From: Clostridiales bacterium
GTDB taxonomy: Bacteria; Bacillota; Clostridia; Lachnospirales; CAG-274
Direction: 5' to 3'
NCBI GenBank assembly: GCA_018371275.1
Contig: JAHALF010000005.1
Coordinates: 57,357 to 121,356 of the forward strand
Length of the DNA: 64,000 nucleotides
The notes beneath the pieces were generated by a model. It had not been told where the DNA came from. It saw nothing but the letters and a program-made list of their open reading frames with translations, and did not search any database. This document shows positions 55,243-63,259 of the stretch, one piece after another. The position numbers and the translations under genes were made by a program. Positions within the stretch are counted from its first letter, which is position 1. Each line of letters starts with the position of its first letter.

Positions 55243-55623
55243 ATGAATAGTATTGTCTATGAAATATCTGATAGATTAAACTGTCTAAACCTTTCTATTA
55301 AAAATATTTATTTATCTGAAAAAATTATTCTTATGGCTATTAATTCTGTCGAAAATTTTATCAAGTGTGAAATAAATCCATTTATTGATTTTTGTATTAT
55401 AAAAGATATATTTATTAATGTTGTTATAGGCGAGTATTTAATGCTTGTTAAATCATCTAATTTAGAAAATGATATATCGTTGGATAGTGCTATACAGACT
55501 ATTAAAGAGGGAGATACTTCTATAACTTACTTTGAAAATGAAAATAATAAATTTCAAAATGTTATCGATTATTTTTTAAATAAGAAAAAATTACTTTATA
55601 GGTATAAACAGATTATATGGTAA
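55243..55623 (+). CDS. Head-tail connector (YqbG/DUF3199-like)
   Basis: A 126-aa helical protein after the capsid gene, with an adaptor-like pattern (helices ISDRLNCLNLSIKNIYL, AINSVENFIKCEINPF). In PBSX-like elements this slot holds the YqbG/gp6-type adaptor that joins portal and tail. I chose ATG 55243 because AAGGGG lies upstream; the longer frame would lie inside the capsid gene. Assigned mainly by position and fold pattern. Confidence 0.65.
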   Translation: MNSIVYEISDRLNCLNLSIKNIYLSEKIILMAINSVENFIKCEINPFIDFCIIKDIFINVVIGEYLMLVKSSNLENDISLDSAIQTIKEGDTSITYFENENNKFQNVIDYFLNKKKLLYRYKQIIW

Positions 55624-55994
55624 GTATTAATAAACAAACTGCTCTTAGTAAGTTATATGCAGGAATATGTAATATATATGAATATGAAACATTTAAAGAT
55701 AATGATACTAAAGTAATAAAACAACGTATTAATATTAAGTATGAAAATATACCTTGTAGAGTATCATATTATAATAATAGCTCTAATATAGTTACTTTTA
55801 AAGAAGATACTTTTAATAATATTATAACTCAAAAAGTAAAGATTTTTTTAGATAACAATATATTAATAAAAGCTGGATCTATAATAGAAGTTAGTCAAAA
55901 CGGTAAGGTAAATAAATATAAAAATAGTGGAGAACCTGCTATATATTCAAATCATCAAGAAATAATGCTTGATATATTTGATGATATTGGGTAG
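55617..55994 (+). CDS. Head-tail joining protein (YqbH/DUF3599-like)
   Basis: A 125-aa beta-rich protein (PCRVSYYNNSS, KVKIFLDNNILIKAGSIIEVSQNG, then AIYSNHQEIMLDI) resembling the DUF3599/gp9-type stopper family placed after the connector in PBSX/skin. Its ATG overlaps the previous stop by 7 nt (ATATGGTAA), so translation is coupled. Confidence 0.65.
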   Translation: MVSINKQTALSKLYAGICNIYEYETFKDNDTKVIKQRINIKYENIPCRVSYYNNSSNIVTFKEDTFNNIITQKVKIFLDNNILIKAGSIIEVSQNGKVNKYKNSGEPAIYSNHQEIMLDIFDDIG

Positions 55995-56014
55995 ATAATT
56001 TAGGAGGGGTATTT

Positions 56015-56419
56015 ATTATACAAAAACTTATAGATGCAATAAGTAATCAATTATACGATATATTTGATAAGCCTAATATATATGTAGAACATATAAAACA
56101 AGGATTTTTATTACCTTGTTTTTGTGTAAGATGTGTTAAAACACAGGAAAAATTATGTCTATCCAACAGATATAAACTTTTCAATAAAATGGAAATAACA
56201 TATTTCCCTGAAGAAAATTATAACATAAATGATAAGTGTAATAATATATTAAATTTATTATATAATAAATTTTTAATGTTAAAGTTTGAAAAGGGATTTA
56301 TAAAGGGTGAAAATATAGAAGGTGTTATAGAAGATGGAAAAGTTAAATTTTTTATAGAGTATAATTTTTATGTATTTAAAAAAGAAGAAACAGATAAAAT
56401 GCAAAAGCTCTATATTTAA
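56015..56419 (+). CDS. Tail terminator protein (DUF6838-like), apparent AUU or AUA start
   Basis: A 134-aa protein whose frame, IIQKLIDAISNQLYDIFDKPNIYVEHIK onward in outline, matches the phage tail-terminator family in the XkdJ/YqbJ slot. That family typically starts with 'M-I-x-x-I-x-x-A-I...L...F...IY.e'. The frame is open from the TGA at 55982, but no ATG, GTG, TTG or CTG occurs before an internal ATG at 56189. That ATG would remove 58 residues and has no SD. SD GGAGGGG (56003-56009) points to ATT at 56015 or ATA at 56018. Expected role: a hexamer that stops tail growth. Confidence 0.7.
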   Translation: MIQKLIDAISNQLYDIFDKPNIYVEHIKQGFLLPCFCVRCVKTQEKLCLSNRYKLFNKMEITYFPEENYNINDKCNNILNLLYNKFLMLKFEKGFIKGENIEGVIEDGKVKFFIEYNFYVFKKEETDKMQKLYI

Positions 56420-56429
56420 GGGAGGTATT

Positions 56430-56591
56430 ATGGCTGAAAAAAACAAAAAATTTTATAAAGAGCAATTTTTAAAAAGTGATTTATATAAGGATAAAAAAGA
56501 TTTAATAAATAGTTTATTAAATGAAGATGAGATGTATAGTAAAAATGATGTTGATAAAATAATTAAAAAGTATATGGAGGTGATTTTATAG
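56430..56591 (+). CDS. YqzN/YkzM-domain small protein
   Basis: A 53-aa protein matching the small YqzN/YkzM family encoded between the tail terminator and sheath genes in PBSX and skin (KNKKFYKEQFLKSDLYKDKKD, then LLNEDEMYSKNDVDKIIKKY). It is a helical, charged peptide of unknown function, probably an adaptor or chaperone. SD GGGAGG precedes the ATG, and its stop overlaps the sheath start by one base. A longer frame would overlap the tail-terminator gene and is rejected. Confidence 0.8.
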   Translation: MAEKNKKFYKEQFLKSDLYKDKKDLINSLLNEDEMYSKNDVDKIIKKYMEVIL

Positions 56592-57880
56592 TGGCAACTG
56601 GAGGTACTTTTTTAACCTATAATAAAGTTTTACCTGGAGCATATATAAATTTTATATCTAAAGCTAGAGCATTAGGGAGTATTGCTGATAGAGGTGTTAT
56701 GGCGATGGCTTTAAAAAACAACTGGGGTGTTGAAAATAAAATAGTTACTATAACTAATGAAGATTTTCAAAAAAACTCTTTAAAAATATTGGGATATGAA
56801 TATACAAGTGAAAATTTAAAGCCTTTTAGAGAAGCGTTTAAAAATGCAAAGGAGATAAAATATTATAGAATTGGAAATGGTGAAAAAGCTAAAGCTACTA
56901 TTGGAAATCTAAATGTTGTTTCTAAATATTCTGGAGATAGAGGGAATAACATAAAAATTAAAATAGCATCTAATGTTGATGATAGTAAATATACTATTTA
57001 CACATATATTGATAATACTATATTAGATGAAGTTATAGCTAATAGTATAGAAGAACTTTCTGAAAATGATTTTGTTACTTTTTCTGGAACTGGCACATTT
57101 GAAGAAACTGCTGGAACTAACCTTTCTGGAGGTACAAATGGAGTAGTTAATAACAGTGAATATAGTAAATTTTTATCTCTTATTGAGTCTGAAAATTTTA
57201 ATGTTCTTATATATGATGGAGAAGATGAACAAACAAAAGGACTTTTTGAAAGTTTTACAAAAAGACTTAGAGATGATGAAGGTGTGAAAATAACTACTGT
57301 TTTATATAATTATAAAAAAGCTGATTTTGAAGGTATTATTAGTGTTAAAAATGATAGAAATCTTGTATATTGGGTTGGTGGAGCTTTAGCTGGTGCTGAA
57401 ATAAATCAAAGTTTGACCAATAAGGTATATGATGGTGAATATGAATTCAATGCTAAATATTCTAATAATGAGTTAAAAGAGGCTATTAATAGTGGTGAAT
57501 TTGTATTTTACTATGATGTTAACAATATTAGAGTTTTAAAAGACATTAATACATTTGTTAGCTTTTCTTCAGATAAAAATTCTGATTTTAGTAATAATCA
57601 AATAATAAGAGTATTAGACTCTACAGCTAATGATATAGCTAGAATTTTTAATGACTATTATCTTGGGAAAATGCAAAATGATGATTTAGGTAGGGATATA
57701 TTTAAATCGGAGCTTATAAACTATTTTAATCAATTACAAGCTATTAGAGCAATTGATAATTTTTCTGCTGAAGATATAGCTATTAAAAAGGGAAGTAAAA
57801 AAGGTGATGTTATTGTAGATTTAATGATAGAACCTGTTGCTAGTATGGATAAACTTTATATGAAATGTATTATAGAATAG
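56591..57880 (+). CDS. Contractile tail sheath protein (XkdK-like)
   Basis: The many-copy sheath subunit that contracts and drives the tube. The N-terminus GTFLTYNKVLPGAYINFISKA, the glycine-rich ETAGTNLSGGTNG region, and the C-terminal domain, with its RDIFKSELINYFNQLQAI helix and VDLMIEPVASMDKLYM end, all fit XkdK/phage_sheath_1. At 429 aa it is full length. The GTG start follows GGAGGTGATTTTATA. Sheath makes this a contractile-tail element, not a siphophage. Confidence 0.93.
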   Translation: MATGGTFLTYNKVLPGAYINFISKARALGSIADRGVMAMALKNNWGVENKIVTITNEDFQKNSLKILGYEYTSENLKPFREAFKNAKEIKYYRIGNGEKAKATIGNLNVVSKYSGDRGNNIKIKIASNVDDSKYTIYTYIDNTILDEVIANSIEELSENDFVTFSGTGTFEETAGTNLSGGTNGVVNNSEYSKFLSLIESENFNVLIYDGEDEQTKGLFESFTKRLRDDEGVKITTVLYNYKKADFEGIISVKNDRNLVYWVGGALAGAEINQSLTNKVYDGEYEFNAKYSNNELKEAINSGEFVFYYDVNNIRVLKDINTFVSFSSDKNSDFSNNQIIRVLDSTANDIARIFNDYYLGKMQNDDLGRDIFKSELINYFNQLQAIRAIDNFSAEDIAIKKGSKKGDVIVDLMIEPVASMDKLYMKCIIE

Positions 57881-57890
57881 GAGAGAATAT

Positions 57891-58355
57891 ATGGCTACTT
57901 TAAAAGCTTGGGATACTATTAATGGTGCTTTAGGTACTTGTTATGTAGATATTGACGGAAAAAAAGAGGAAGTTTTATATTTAAAAAATATAGAAGCTAA
58001 AATAAAAAAAAGTAAAAGAGAAATAAAGGTATTAGGTCAGACTGGTACTAAGCATAAATCTAGTGGTTGGAGCGGAACTGGTAAAATGACTGTTTATTAT
58101 TCCACATCTAAATTTAGAGAGCTTATGCTTAAGTATATAAAAGAAGGAAAAGATACATATTTTGAAATAGTAATTGAAAATAAAGATCCATCTAGTGATA
58201 TAGAAAGACAAAGCGTTGCTTTAAAACAGGTTAATATTGATAATGTGACTATGGCAAAGCTTGATATAAATAGTACAGAACTTGATGAGGAAATGACATT
58301 TACATTTAATGATATAGATATATTAGAAAGTTTTAAACCAGTTATTGGTGAATAG
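57891..58355 (+). CDS. Tail tube protein (XkdM-like)
   Basis: Inner tube subunit inside the sheath. Its 154 aa and blocks DTINGALGTCYVDIDG, KKSKREIKVLGQTGTKHKS, then GWSGTGKMTVYYSTS, fit XkdM/DUF2001. It lies 10 nt after the sheath gene with a good SD. Standard sheath-tube order. Confidence 0.93.
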   Translation: MATLKAWDTINGALGTCYVDIDGKKEEVLYLKNIEAKIKKSKREIKVLGQTGTKHKSSGWSGTGKMTVYYSTSKFRELMLKYIKEGKDTYFEIVIENKDPSSDIERQSVALKQVNIDNVTMAKLDINSTELDEEMTFTFNDIDILESFKPVIGE

Positions 58356-58372
58356 AATTGAAAGGAGAAAAT

Positions 58373-58783
58373 ATGTCTAGTTTACAAGAAATACTTAATC
58401 TTAATGTTGTTGATAACATAACTCATTATGTGGAAATATCTAACCGTTTGAAAGATAAAAATGGTGATAACTTAAAATTCAAAATAAGACCTATTTCTTT
58501 TGAAGAACTAAATAGATTAAAAAGAAAGTCTACATTTATAGATAAAAATGGACAAGCAATTATTGATGAAGGCAAACTTAATACCCTTTGTATTATAGAA
58601 TCTACATTAGAACCTAGTTTTAAAGATATTAAAAGCATGGAAAAATTAAATACTAATACTCCTGAACAATATTTGAATAAGGTACTATTAGCTGGAGAAA
58701 TAGAAAGACTTATAAAAGAAATACTTATTATAAGTGGATTTATGGAGAGTATTGATGAGTTGGTTTGTGATATAAAAAACTAA
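58373..58783 (+). CDS. Tail assembly chaperone, 'G' part (XkdN-like)
   Basis: A 136-aa protein in the XkdN slot, between tube and tape-measure genes (FKIRPISFEELNRLKRKS, then EQYLNKVLLAGEIERLI). It binds the tape measure during tail assembly. The frame ends DIKN-stop, and the last sense codons form the slippery heptamer A_AAA_AAC. A fraction of ribosomes should shift -1 and make a longer G-T product. I chose ATG 58373 from SD AAAGGAG; the TTG five codons upstream has no SD. Confidence 0.88.
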   Translation: MSSLQEILNLNVVDNITHYVEISNRLKDKNGDNLKFKIRPISFEELNRLKRKSTFIDKNGQAIIDEGKLNTLCIIESTLEPSFKDIKSMEKLNTNTPEQYLNKVLLAGEIERLIKEILIISGFMESIDELVCDIKN

Positions 58784-58830
58784 TTAAAAAGGGTAATGCA
58801 GAGCTTAATTATGCTTACTTTGCCCTTTTT
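58774..58830 (+). promoter_or_regulatory. Programmed -1 frameshift site with stimulatory stem-loop
   Basis: Slippery A_AAA_AAC at 58774-58780 lies in the zero frame ATA-AAA-AAC-TAA, so the stop is the next codon. Five bases later AAAAAGGG (58786-58793) pairs with CCCTTTTT (58823-58830), and an inner stem TAA(T)GCA/TGCTTA extends it. Heptamer, stop and spacer geometry are those of classic -1 sites. No clear upstream SD-like stimulator was found. Confidence 0.85.
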
Positions 58831-58944
58831 AAACTAAATATTAAACCTAAAGATTTTGCAAATATGGATATAAGGGAAAAGGCTTTAATAATAGCTTTTA
58901 TAGATAAATTTTTGGAAGAAGAAAAAGAGGTTGAAGATTTTTAA
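58774..58944 (+). CDS. Tail assembly chaperone, 'T' extension in the -1 frame
   Basis: The frame read after the -1 shift has no start codon of its own at its beginning. It encodes about 55 residues (KLIKKGNAELNYAYFALFKL, then PKDFANMDIREKALIIAFID) and ends at TAA 58942-58944. The AYFALFKLxxKP pattern is typical of the second half of tail chaperones. With the G part it would form a fusion of about 191 residues. This conserved architecture is known in many tailed phages. Confidence 0.85.
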   Translation, partial: KKLIKKGNAELNYAYFALFKLNIKPKDFANMDIREKALIIAFIDKFLEEEKEVEDF

Positions 58945-58977
58945 TAAAATTTAATATATGAGGTGGGAGGTGGGTTT

Positions 58978-59832
58978 ATATATAATAAGTTATTTTTTTC
59001 ATTTTATAATATTGGAAGTATAAAAGCACATAAAAATATAAATTTTTATAGAAGTAAAAATCTTAATATTAAAGGGATTAATAATACCAATTATAGTAAG
59101 AAATTAATTAATAATTTTAATAATAGTTTTTTAAGTAAATATATGGAGGTATTAAATAATAAGGACATTAAAAATATTAGTAATAAATTTCTTTATTTTA
59201 AAAACTCAAATGAAAAAGTTATGTATAATAATTTTTTTCAAAAGAGATTATTACATTTTAGTATATTTGAAGAAGCTTTTAATAAAAATATATTATTTGA
59301 TAAAAAAGTTTATCAAAATTTTAAATTAGGTAGAAATTTTATTTACAATAATTATTACAAAAATATGTTATTTAATAAAAAAGCTTATCGAAATTATAAG
59401 CATAATAGTAATGTTATTTATAATAATTTATTTAAAAATAAAAAAGTATGTATGTATAATAAGACTTTATTAAATAAGGTAAATTATTTAAAAAAAGTAT
59501 ATAATAATAAAAATTATAAAGATATAAGTATATTTGAAAATAAACAAAATTATTTAGATAATATAAAGAGTTTGTATTATAAAAGTTTGGTTAATATTGA
59601 TAAATTTAAAAACAATTATATTAATATAAATAACTTTAGAAATATATCTAAACATTTTAAAGAAAATAGTAAAATATCTAGTACAAATACGAATATAAAT
59701 AAACAAAAGTTATATAATGAAACTTATAAAACACAGTTAGAAAGAACTAAAGATTTAGACTATGACTATATATTTGATAAAATAAAAGATATGATATTTG
59801 AGGAAATTGTTTTTATGTGTGATATTAAATAG
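58978..59832 (+). CDS. Asn/Lys/Tyr-rich protein in the tape-measure slot, apparent AUA start
   Basis: A protein of about 284 aa located exactly where the tape-measure gene XkdO should be. It is dominated by Asn, Lys, Tyr, Phe and Ile. There is no transmembrane stretch, no long coiled coil and no peptidase motif. Two near-identical 25-residue repeats (KNILFDKKVYQNFKLGRNFI, then KNMLFNKKAYRNYKHNSNVI) lie in the middle. The C-terminus FDKIKDMIFEEIVF could dock. Known XkdO proteins exceed 1000 residues. SD GGGAGGT points to ATA 58978; the GTG at 58963 would lie in front of the SD. If it measures tail length, the tail would be very short. Confidence 0.65.
   Translation: MYNKLFFSFYNIGSIKAHKNINFYRSKNLNIKGINNTNYSKKLINNFNNSFLSKYMEVLNNKDIKNISNKFLYFKNSNEKVMYNNFFQKRLLHFSIFEEAFNKNILFDKKVYQNFKLGRNFIYNNYYKNMLFNKKAYRNYKHNSNVIYNNLFKNKKVCMYNKTLLNKVNYLKKVYNNKNYKDISIFENKQNYLDNIKSLYYKSLVNIDKFKNNYININNFRNISKHFKENSKISSTNTNINKQKLYNETYKTQLERTKDLDYDYIFDKIKDMIFEEIVFMCDIK
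59284..59433 (+). repeat. Two 75-bp tandem repeats in the tape-measure-slot gene
   Basis: Units start at 59284 and 59359, share AAAAATAT-TTATTT and flanking sequence, and encode 25-residue repeats. This is consistent with tape measures, which change length by in-frame repeats. Confidence 0.65.
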
Positions 59833-59843
59833 GAGGTGATTTT

Positions 59844-60521
59844 ATATATACATATCTATTAAAATATGAACATAAGCAAGAAATATACCAGTTACCTATA
59901 CCTCCTGAAAAGATGATAACAAAATCTTATAGTATTAATAAAAAGTATGAGACTATTGGTATTGGAGAAGTTAATATTATAAAAGGTATTGGACTTAGAG
60001 AAATATTTATGTCTATTATATTACCTAACGATTTATCTTTACCTTTTATTCAACCAAAATATTCACCTAATGTTATAATTGGTAAACCTATACTATATTT
60101 AGCAAAATTTAGAGAGTTTAAAGCAAATAAAAAGCCATTACAACTTTTGATAACAAGGATACTACCTAATGGAGAAGAGATATTTAAGGGAAATATAGAT
60201 GTGACTTTAGAAGAATATACAGTATATGAAAATGCTGGAGAAGAAGGAGATTTTTCTGTTGATTTAACTTTTAAAGAATATATAGCTATAAAAGAACAGA
60301 AATTGGTATCATCAAGTAAAGATAATAGCACATATATTATTAATACAAATAGAACTGTTAAAGAAGCTCCTAAAACATATACTGTTAAAGCTGGTGATAC
60401 TTTGTGGAAAATTGCTAAAAGAGAGTTAAACGATGAAACAAAATATAAAAATATAATGCAATTAAATAATATAGTAGACCCTAAAAAACTAAAAATTGGA
60501 GCTGTTTTAAAGTTACCTTAA
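59844..60521 (+). CDS. LysM-domain baseplate protein (XkdP-like), apparent AUA start
   Basis: About 225 aa. The beginning (IYTYLLKYEHKQEIYQLPIP) matches the XkdP pattern, where residues such as L-P-I-P-P follow a short strand. A C-terminal LysM domain (YTVKAGDTLWKIAKRELND, then NIVDPKKLKIGAVLKLP) would bind glycan or hold the hub in place. Upstream, the frame is open to TAA 59826 with no ATG, GTG, TTG or CTG before ATG 59913, which would drop the LPIP segment and has no SD. SD GGAGGTGAT sits correctly for ATA 59844. Confidence 0.78.
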   Translation: MYTYLLKYEHKQEIYQLPIPPEKMITKSYSINKKYETIGIGEVNIIKGIGLREIFMSIILPNDLSLPFIQPKYSPNVIIGKPILYLAKFREFKANKKPLQLLITRILPNGEEIFKGNIDVTLEEYTVYENAGEEGDFSVDLTFKEYIAIKEQKLVSSSKDNSTYIINTNRTVKEAPKTYTVKAGDTLWKIAKRELNDETKYKNIMQLNNIVDPKKLKIGAVLKLP

Positions 60522-60534
60522 AGGAGGGAATTAT

Positions 60535-61479
60535 ATAGAAATAATTATATATTCTGAAAGTGGTATATTAGATATAACCCATAAGGTTATAGATAAAATA
60601 GTTACAAAAAGTAATTATAAATATCAACCAACTAAGTTACAATTAAGTATATTGTTAGAGGGAAACATTAATTTTCATGAAGGTGATAATATATGTATAA
60701 AAACTGATAAAAATAATATATTTTTTGGTTATATATTTACAAAAAAAATAATAGATAATGAAATTATTAATATTGTAGCTTACAATTCTATAAGATATTT
60801 TATTACTAGAGATACTTATATATATAAAAATAAAACAGCAAGTCAAGTATTGAAGATGATTTGTGCTGACTTTGGATTAAAAATTGGAGATATAGAAGAA
60901 ACAGGTTATATTATACCTTATAGAATAGAAGAAAATCAAACTATTCTAGATATTATATATACAGCCCTTGATTTAACAAAAAGATTTAATACCAAAGATT
61001 ATATACTTTTTGATGACTTTGGTAAAATATCTTTAAAAAGTTATGAAAATATGAAATTGCCTATTTTAATAGATTGTGATAAATATGCAATTAATTATTA
61101 TCATACAACTTCTATTGATAAGAGTGTTTATAATTCTATAAAGGTTTCTGTTAAAAATAAAAAAACTAAAGTTATATCTACTTATTTAGAAGAAGATATT
61201 AATAATAAAAATAAATGGGGAACTCTTAGAAAATTTGAACGTTTACCTAATGATTTTAACAGTATTCAAGCTAAAAATTATGCTAAAAATATTCTTAATA
61301 TATATAATAAATTAAATGAAAATGTTGAAATTGTATGTTTTGGAGATGAAAGATTAAAAGCTGGTAATTTAATAAGTGTAGTTATAAATAAAAAATCAAG
61401 GTATATGCTTGTTAAGGAATGTATACATACTATAAAAAATAACGAACATATAATGAAGCTTATTTTAAGTAATATATAG
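60535..61479 (+). CDS. Baseplate hub protein (XkdQ/late-control D-like), apparent AUA start
   Basis: About 314 aa, in the XkdQ slot, with the hub pattern: N-terminal strand (IEIIIYSESGILDIT), LEGNINFHEGDNICIKTD, then the central domain and ERLKAGNLISVVINKKSRYM near the end. Only TTG 60652 gives a standard start, and it would delete 39 residues, including the first conserved strands. SD AAAGGAGGG (60521-60528) is correctly placed for ATA 60535. The hub is usually a trimer at the tail tip. Confidence 0.78.
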   Translation: MEIIIYSESGILDITHKVIDKIVTKSNYKYQPTKLQLSILLEGNINFHEGDNICIKTDKNNIFFGYIFTKKIIDNEIINIVAYNSIRYFITRDTYIYKNKTASQVLKMICADFGLKIGDIEETGYIIPYRIEENQTILDIIYTALDLTKRFNTKDYILFDDFGKISLKSYENMKLPILIDCDKYAINYYHTTSIDKSVYNSIKVSVKNKKTKVISTYLEEDINNKNKWGTLRKFERLPNDFNSIQAKNYAKNILNIYNKLNENVEIVCFGDERLKAGNLISVVINKKSRYMLVKECIHTIKNNEHIMKLILSNI

Positions 61480-61487
61480 GAGTGAAT

Positions 61488-61745
61488 ATGAATTTTTTAG
61501 ATATAATAAAATCTAGTATTTTACATACTATAAGTTCTATAAAATTTGTAGAAACTTATATAGGAGAAGTTATAGAAGAAGAATTTTTGAAAATAAAGTT
61601 AGATGAAAAATTATTTATTACTGAAGACGAGATAATAAAAACAAGCTCTTTTAATGAGCCTATAAAAAAAGGTACAAAATTATTTATGATTAGAGAAAGT
61701 GGTGGACAAAGATTTTTTATAATTGATACAATAGTGGATAATTAA
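61488..61745 (+). CDS. XkdR-like protein (DUF2577)
   Basis: An 85-aa protein matching the DUF2577/XkdR slot. It has an N-terminal helix (FLDIIKSSILHTISSIKFVE), then a small beta barrel with FFIIDTIVDN at the end. It follows the hub gene by 8 nt. The start ATG 61488 follows TAGGAG; a GTG two codons earlier is part of the SD region. It is probably a baseplate piece. Confidence 0.75.
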   Translation: MNFLDIIKSSILHTISSIKFVETYIGEVIEEEFLKIKLDEKLFITEDEIIKTSSFNEPIKKGTKLFMIRESGGQRFFIIDTIVDN

Positions 61746-61763
61746 TAAATCAAAGGAGAGAAA

Positions 61764-62162
61764 ATGTTACCTATTAGAAATAATATTAACAATATTAACA
61801 TTATAACAATTCCTTCTAAAACATATAAAATAGATTTTTACAAAAATAGAGCAAAAGGGATATTTGATGAAATAAAATCACTTACACAAGCTATTTATAA
61901 AATATTAATAACAAAAAGATATAAATATGAAATATATGATTGGAATTATGGAATAGAAATAGATGATTTAATAGGTATGCCTAAAGAATATGTAAAGATA
62001 GAAATAGAGAGACGAATAAAAGATGCTTTATCTATTGATGATAGGATAATAGATACTTATGATTTCGAATTTTTTGACATATATAATGATAAATGTAGTT
62101 TATGTGTTAAATTTGTTGTAAAATCTATTTTTGGTAATTTTAATTTTAGCTTGGAGGTGTGA
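61764..62162 (+). CDS. XkdS-like baseplate protein (DUF2634)
   Basis: A 132-aa gp25/DUF2634-type protein, a baseplate wedge part that starts sheath assembly. Visible blocks are YDWNYGIEIDDLIGMPKEYV and IDDRIIDTYDFEFFD. SD AAAGGAG precedes the ATG. Its end overlaps the next gene region (GGAGGTGTGA), which provides the SD for the J protein. Confidence 0.82.
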   Translation: MLPIRNNINNINIITIPSKTYKIDFYKNRAKGIFDEIKSLTQAIYKILITKRYKYEIYDWNYGIEIDDLIGMPKEYVKIEIERRIKDALSIDDRIIDTYDFEFFDIYNDKCSLCVKFVVKSIFGNFNFSLEV

Positions 62163-62164
62163 TT

Positions 62165-63259
62165 ATGTATGAGCATATGACATTTAATAACATATTAAAA
62201 AGAGCTATGGAAAAAGTATCCGATGATTTTGATAAAAGACAAGGCTCTATTATATATGATGCTTTAGCTCCTATATGTGCAGAACTTGCTCAAGCTTATA
62301 TTGAACTTGACAGAATTTTAAGAGAAGGATTTGCAGATACTGCTAGTAGAGAGTATCTCATAAAAAGAGCTATGGAAAGGGGTCTTAAACCATTTAATGC
62401 TACATATTCTGTTGTTTTGGCAAATTTACAAGGAGATATTAGGTTAAAAGGAGGAGAAAGATTTTCTAGCGATGAAGAAGTAAATTTTTATTATATAGGT
62501 GAAAAAGAGGGAGAATATTACAAATTAAAATGTGAACAAATAGGAAGTATAGGAAATATATCATATGGTGATTTGTTACCTATAGATAATATTCCTAATT
62601 TAAAAATTGCTAAAATACATAAAATACATATATCTGGTGTAGATGAAGAGGAAACAGAAGTATTTAGAAAAAGGTATTTTGAAAGTTTTAGAAACCAAGC
62701 TTTTGGAGGAAATAGAGCTGATTATATAGAGAAGGTTAGATTATTAAATGATGACGAAGATGTTATAGCAAATGGAGGTATTGGAGGTATAAAAGTATAT
62801 CGCGTGCCTAATGGTGGTGGTACTGTTAAAGTGGTTATAACAAATAATAGCTATAATGAGCCTACAGAAGATTTATTAAGTATAGTTCAAGAAAAAATAG
62901 ACCCTTTAGAGTATACTGGAGAAGGTATGGGAATTGCACCTATTGGACATTTTGTAACTATTGAACCTGTAAAACCTATAAAAATAAATATAGAAACTCA
63001 AATTGATTTAAAAGCTGGATATGAAACGGAAGATATAAAGTCTTATATAGAAGGAAATATAGAAAGTTATATACAAGAGCTTTGTAAAACTTGGGAAGAA
63101 AATGATAGCATAATTATTAGAATAAGTCATATAGAAAGTAATATATTAAATGTTTTAGGTATTGAAGATGTAAAAAACACTAAAATAAATGGTAAGGCAG
63201 AAAATTTTTTATTAGATGAATATTCTATACCTTTAAGAGGTGATATAAATGTTACTTAA
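62165..63259 (+). CDS. Baseplate J-like protein (XkdT)
   Basis: The wedge/rim protein that links baseplate to receptor-binding modules. The N-terminus RQGSIIYDALAPICAELAQAY and the core FGGNRADYIEKVRLLNDDED, then GGIGGIKVYRVP, are typical of Baseplate_J. At 364 aa it is normal. The start ATG 62165 lies 6 nt after GGAGGTG. A GTG two codons earlier overlaps the SD. Confidence 0.9.
   Translation: MYEHMTFNNILKRAMEKVSDDFDKRQGSIIYDALAPICAELAQAYIELDRILREGFADTASREYLIKRAMERGLKPFNATYSVVLANLQGDIRLKGGERFSSDEEVNFYYIGEKEGEYYKLKCEQIGSIGNISYGDLLPIDNIPNLKIAKIHKIHISGVDEEETEVFRKRYFESFRNQAFGGNRADYIEKVRLLNDDEDVIANGGIGGIKVYRVPNGGGTVKVVITNNSYNEPTEDLLSIVQEKIDPLEYTGEGMGIAPIGHFVTIEPVKPIKINIETQIDLKAGYETEDIKSYIEGNIESYIQELCKTWEENDSIIIRISHIESNILNVLGIEDVKNTKINGKAENFLLDEYSIPLRGDINVT

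Noticed and set aside
56189..56419. ATG 56189 as the start of the tail terminator gene
   Set aside because: It removes 58 residues that match the family's N-terminus, and no SD precedes it; the SD lies at 56003.
58358..58944. Two independent genes or a pseudogene frameshift in the chaperone region
   Set aside because: The shift occurs exactly at A_AAA_AAC with a stop codon and stem-loop downstream, as in programmed sites, so a sequencing error or decay is less likely.
59913..60521. ATG 59913 as the start of the LysM protein
   Set aside because: No SD; it would lose the LPIP segment typical of XkdP proteins. The only good SD fits ATA 59844.
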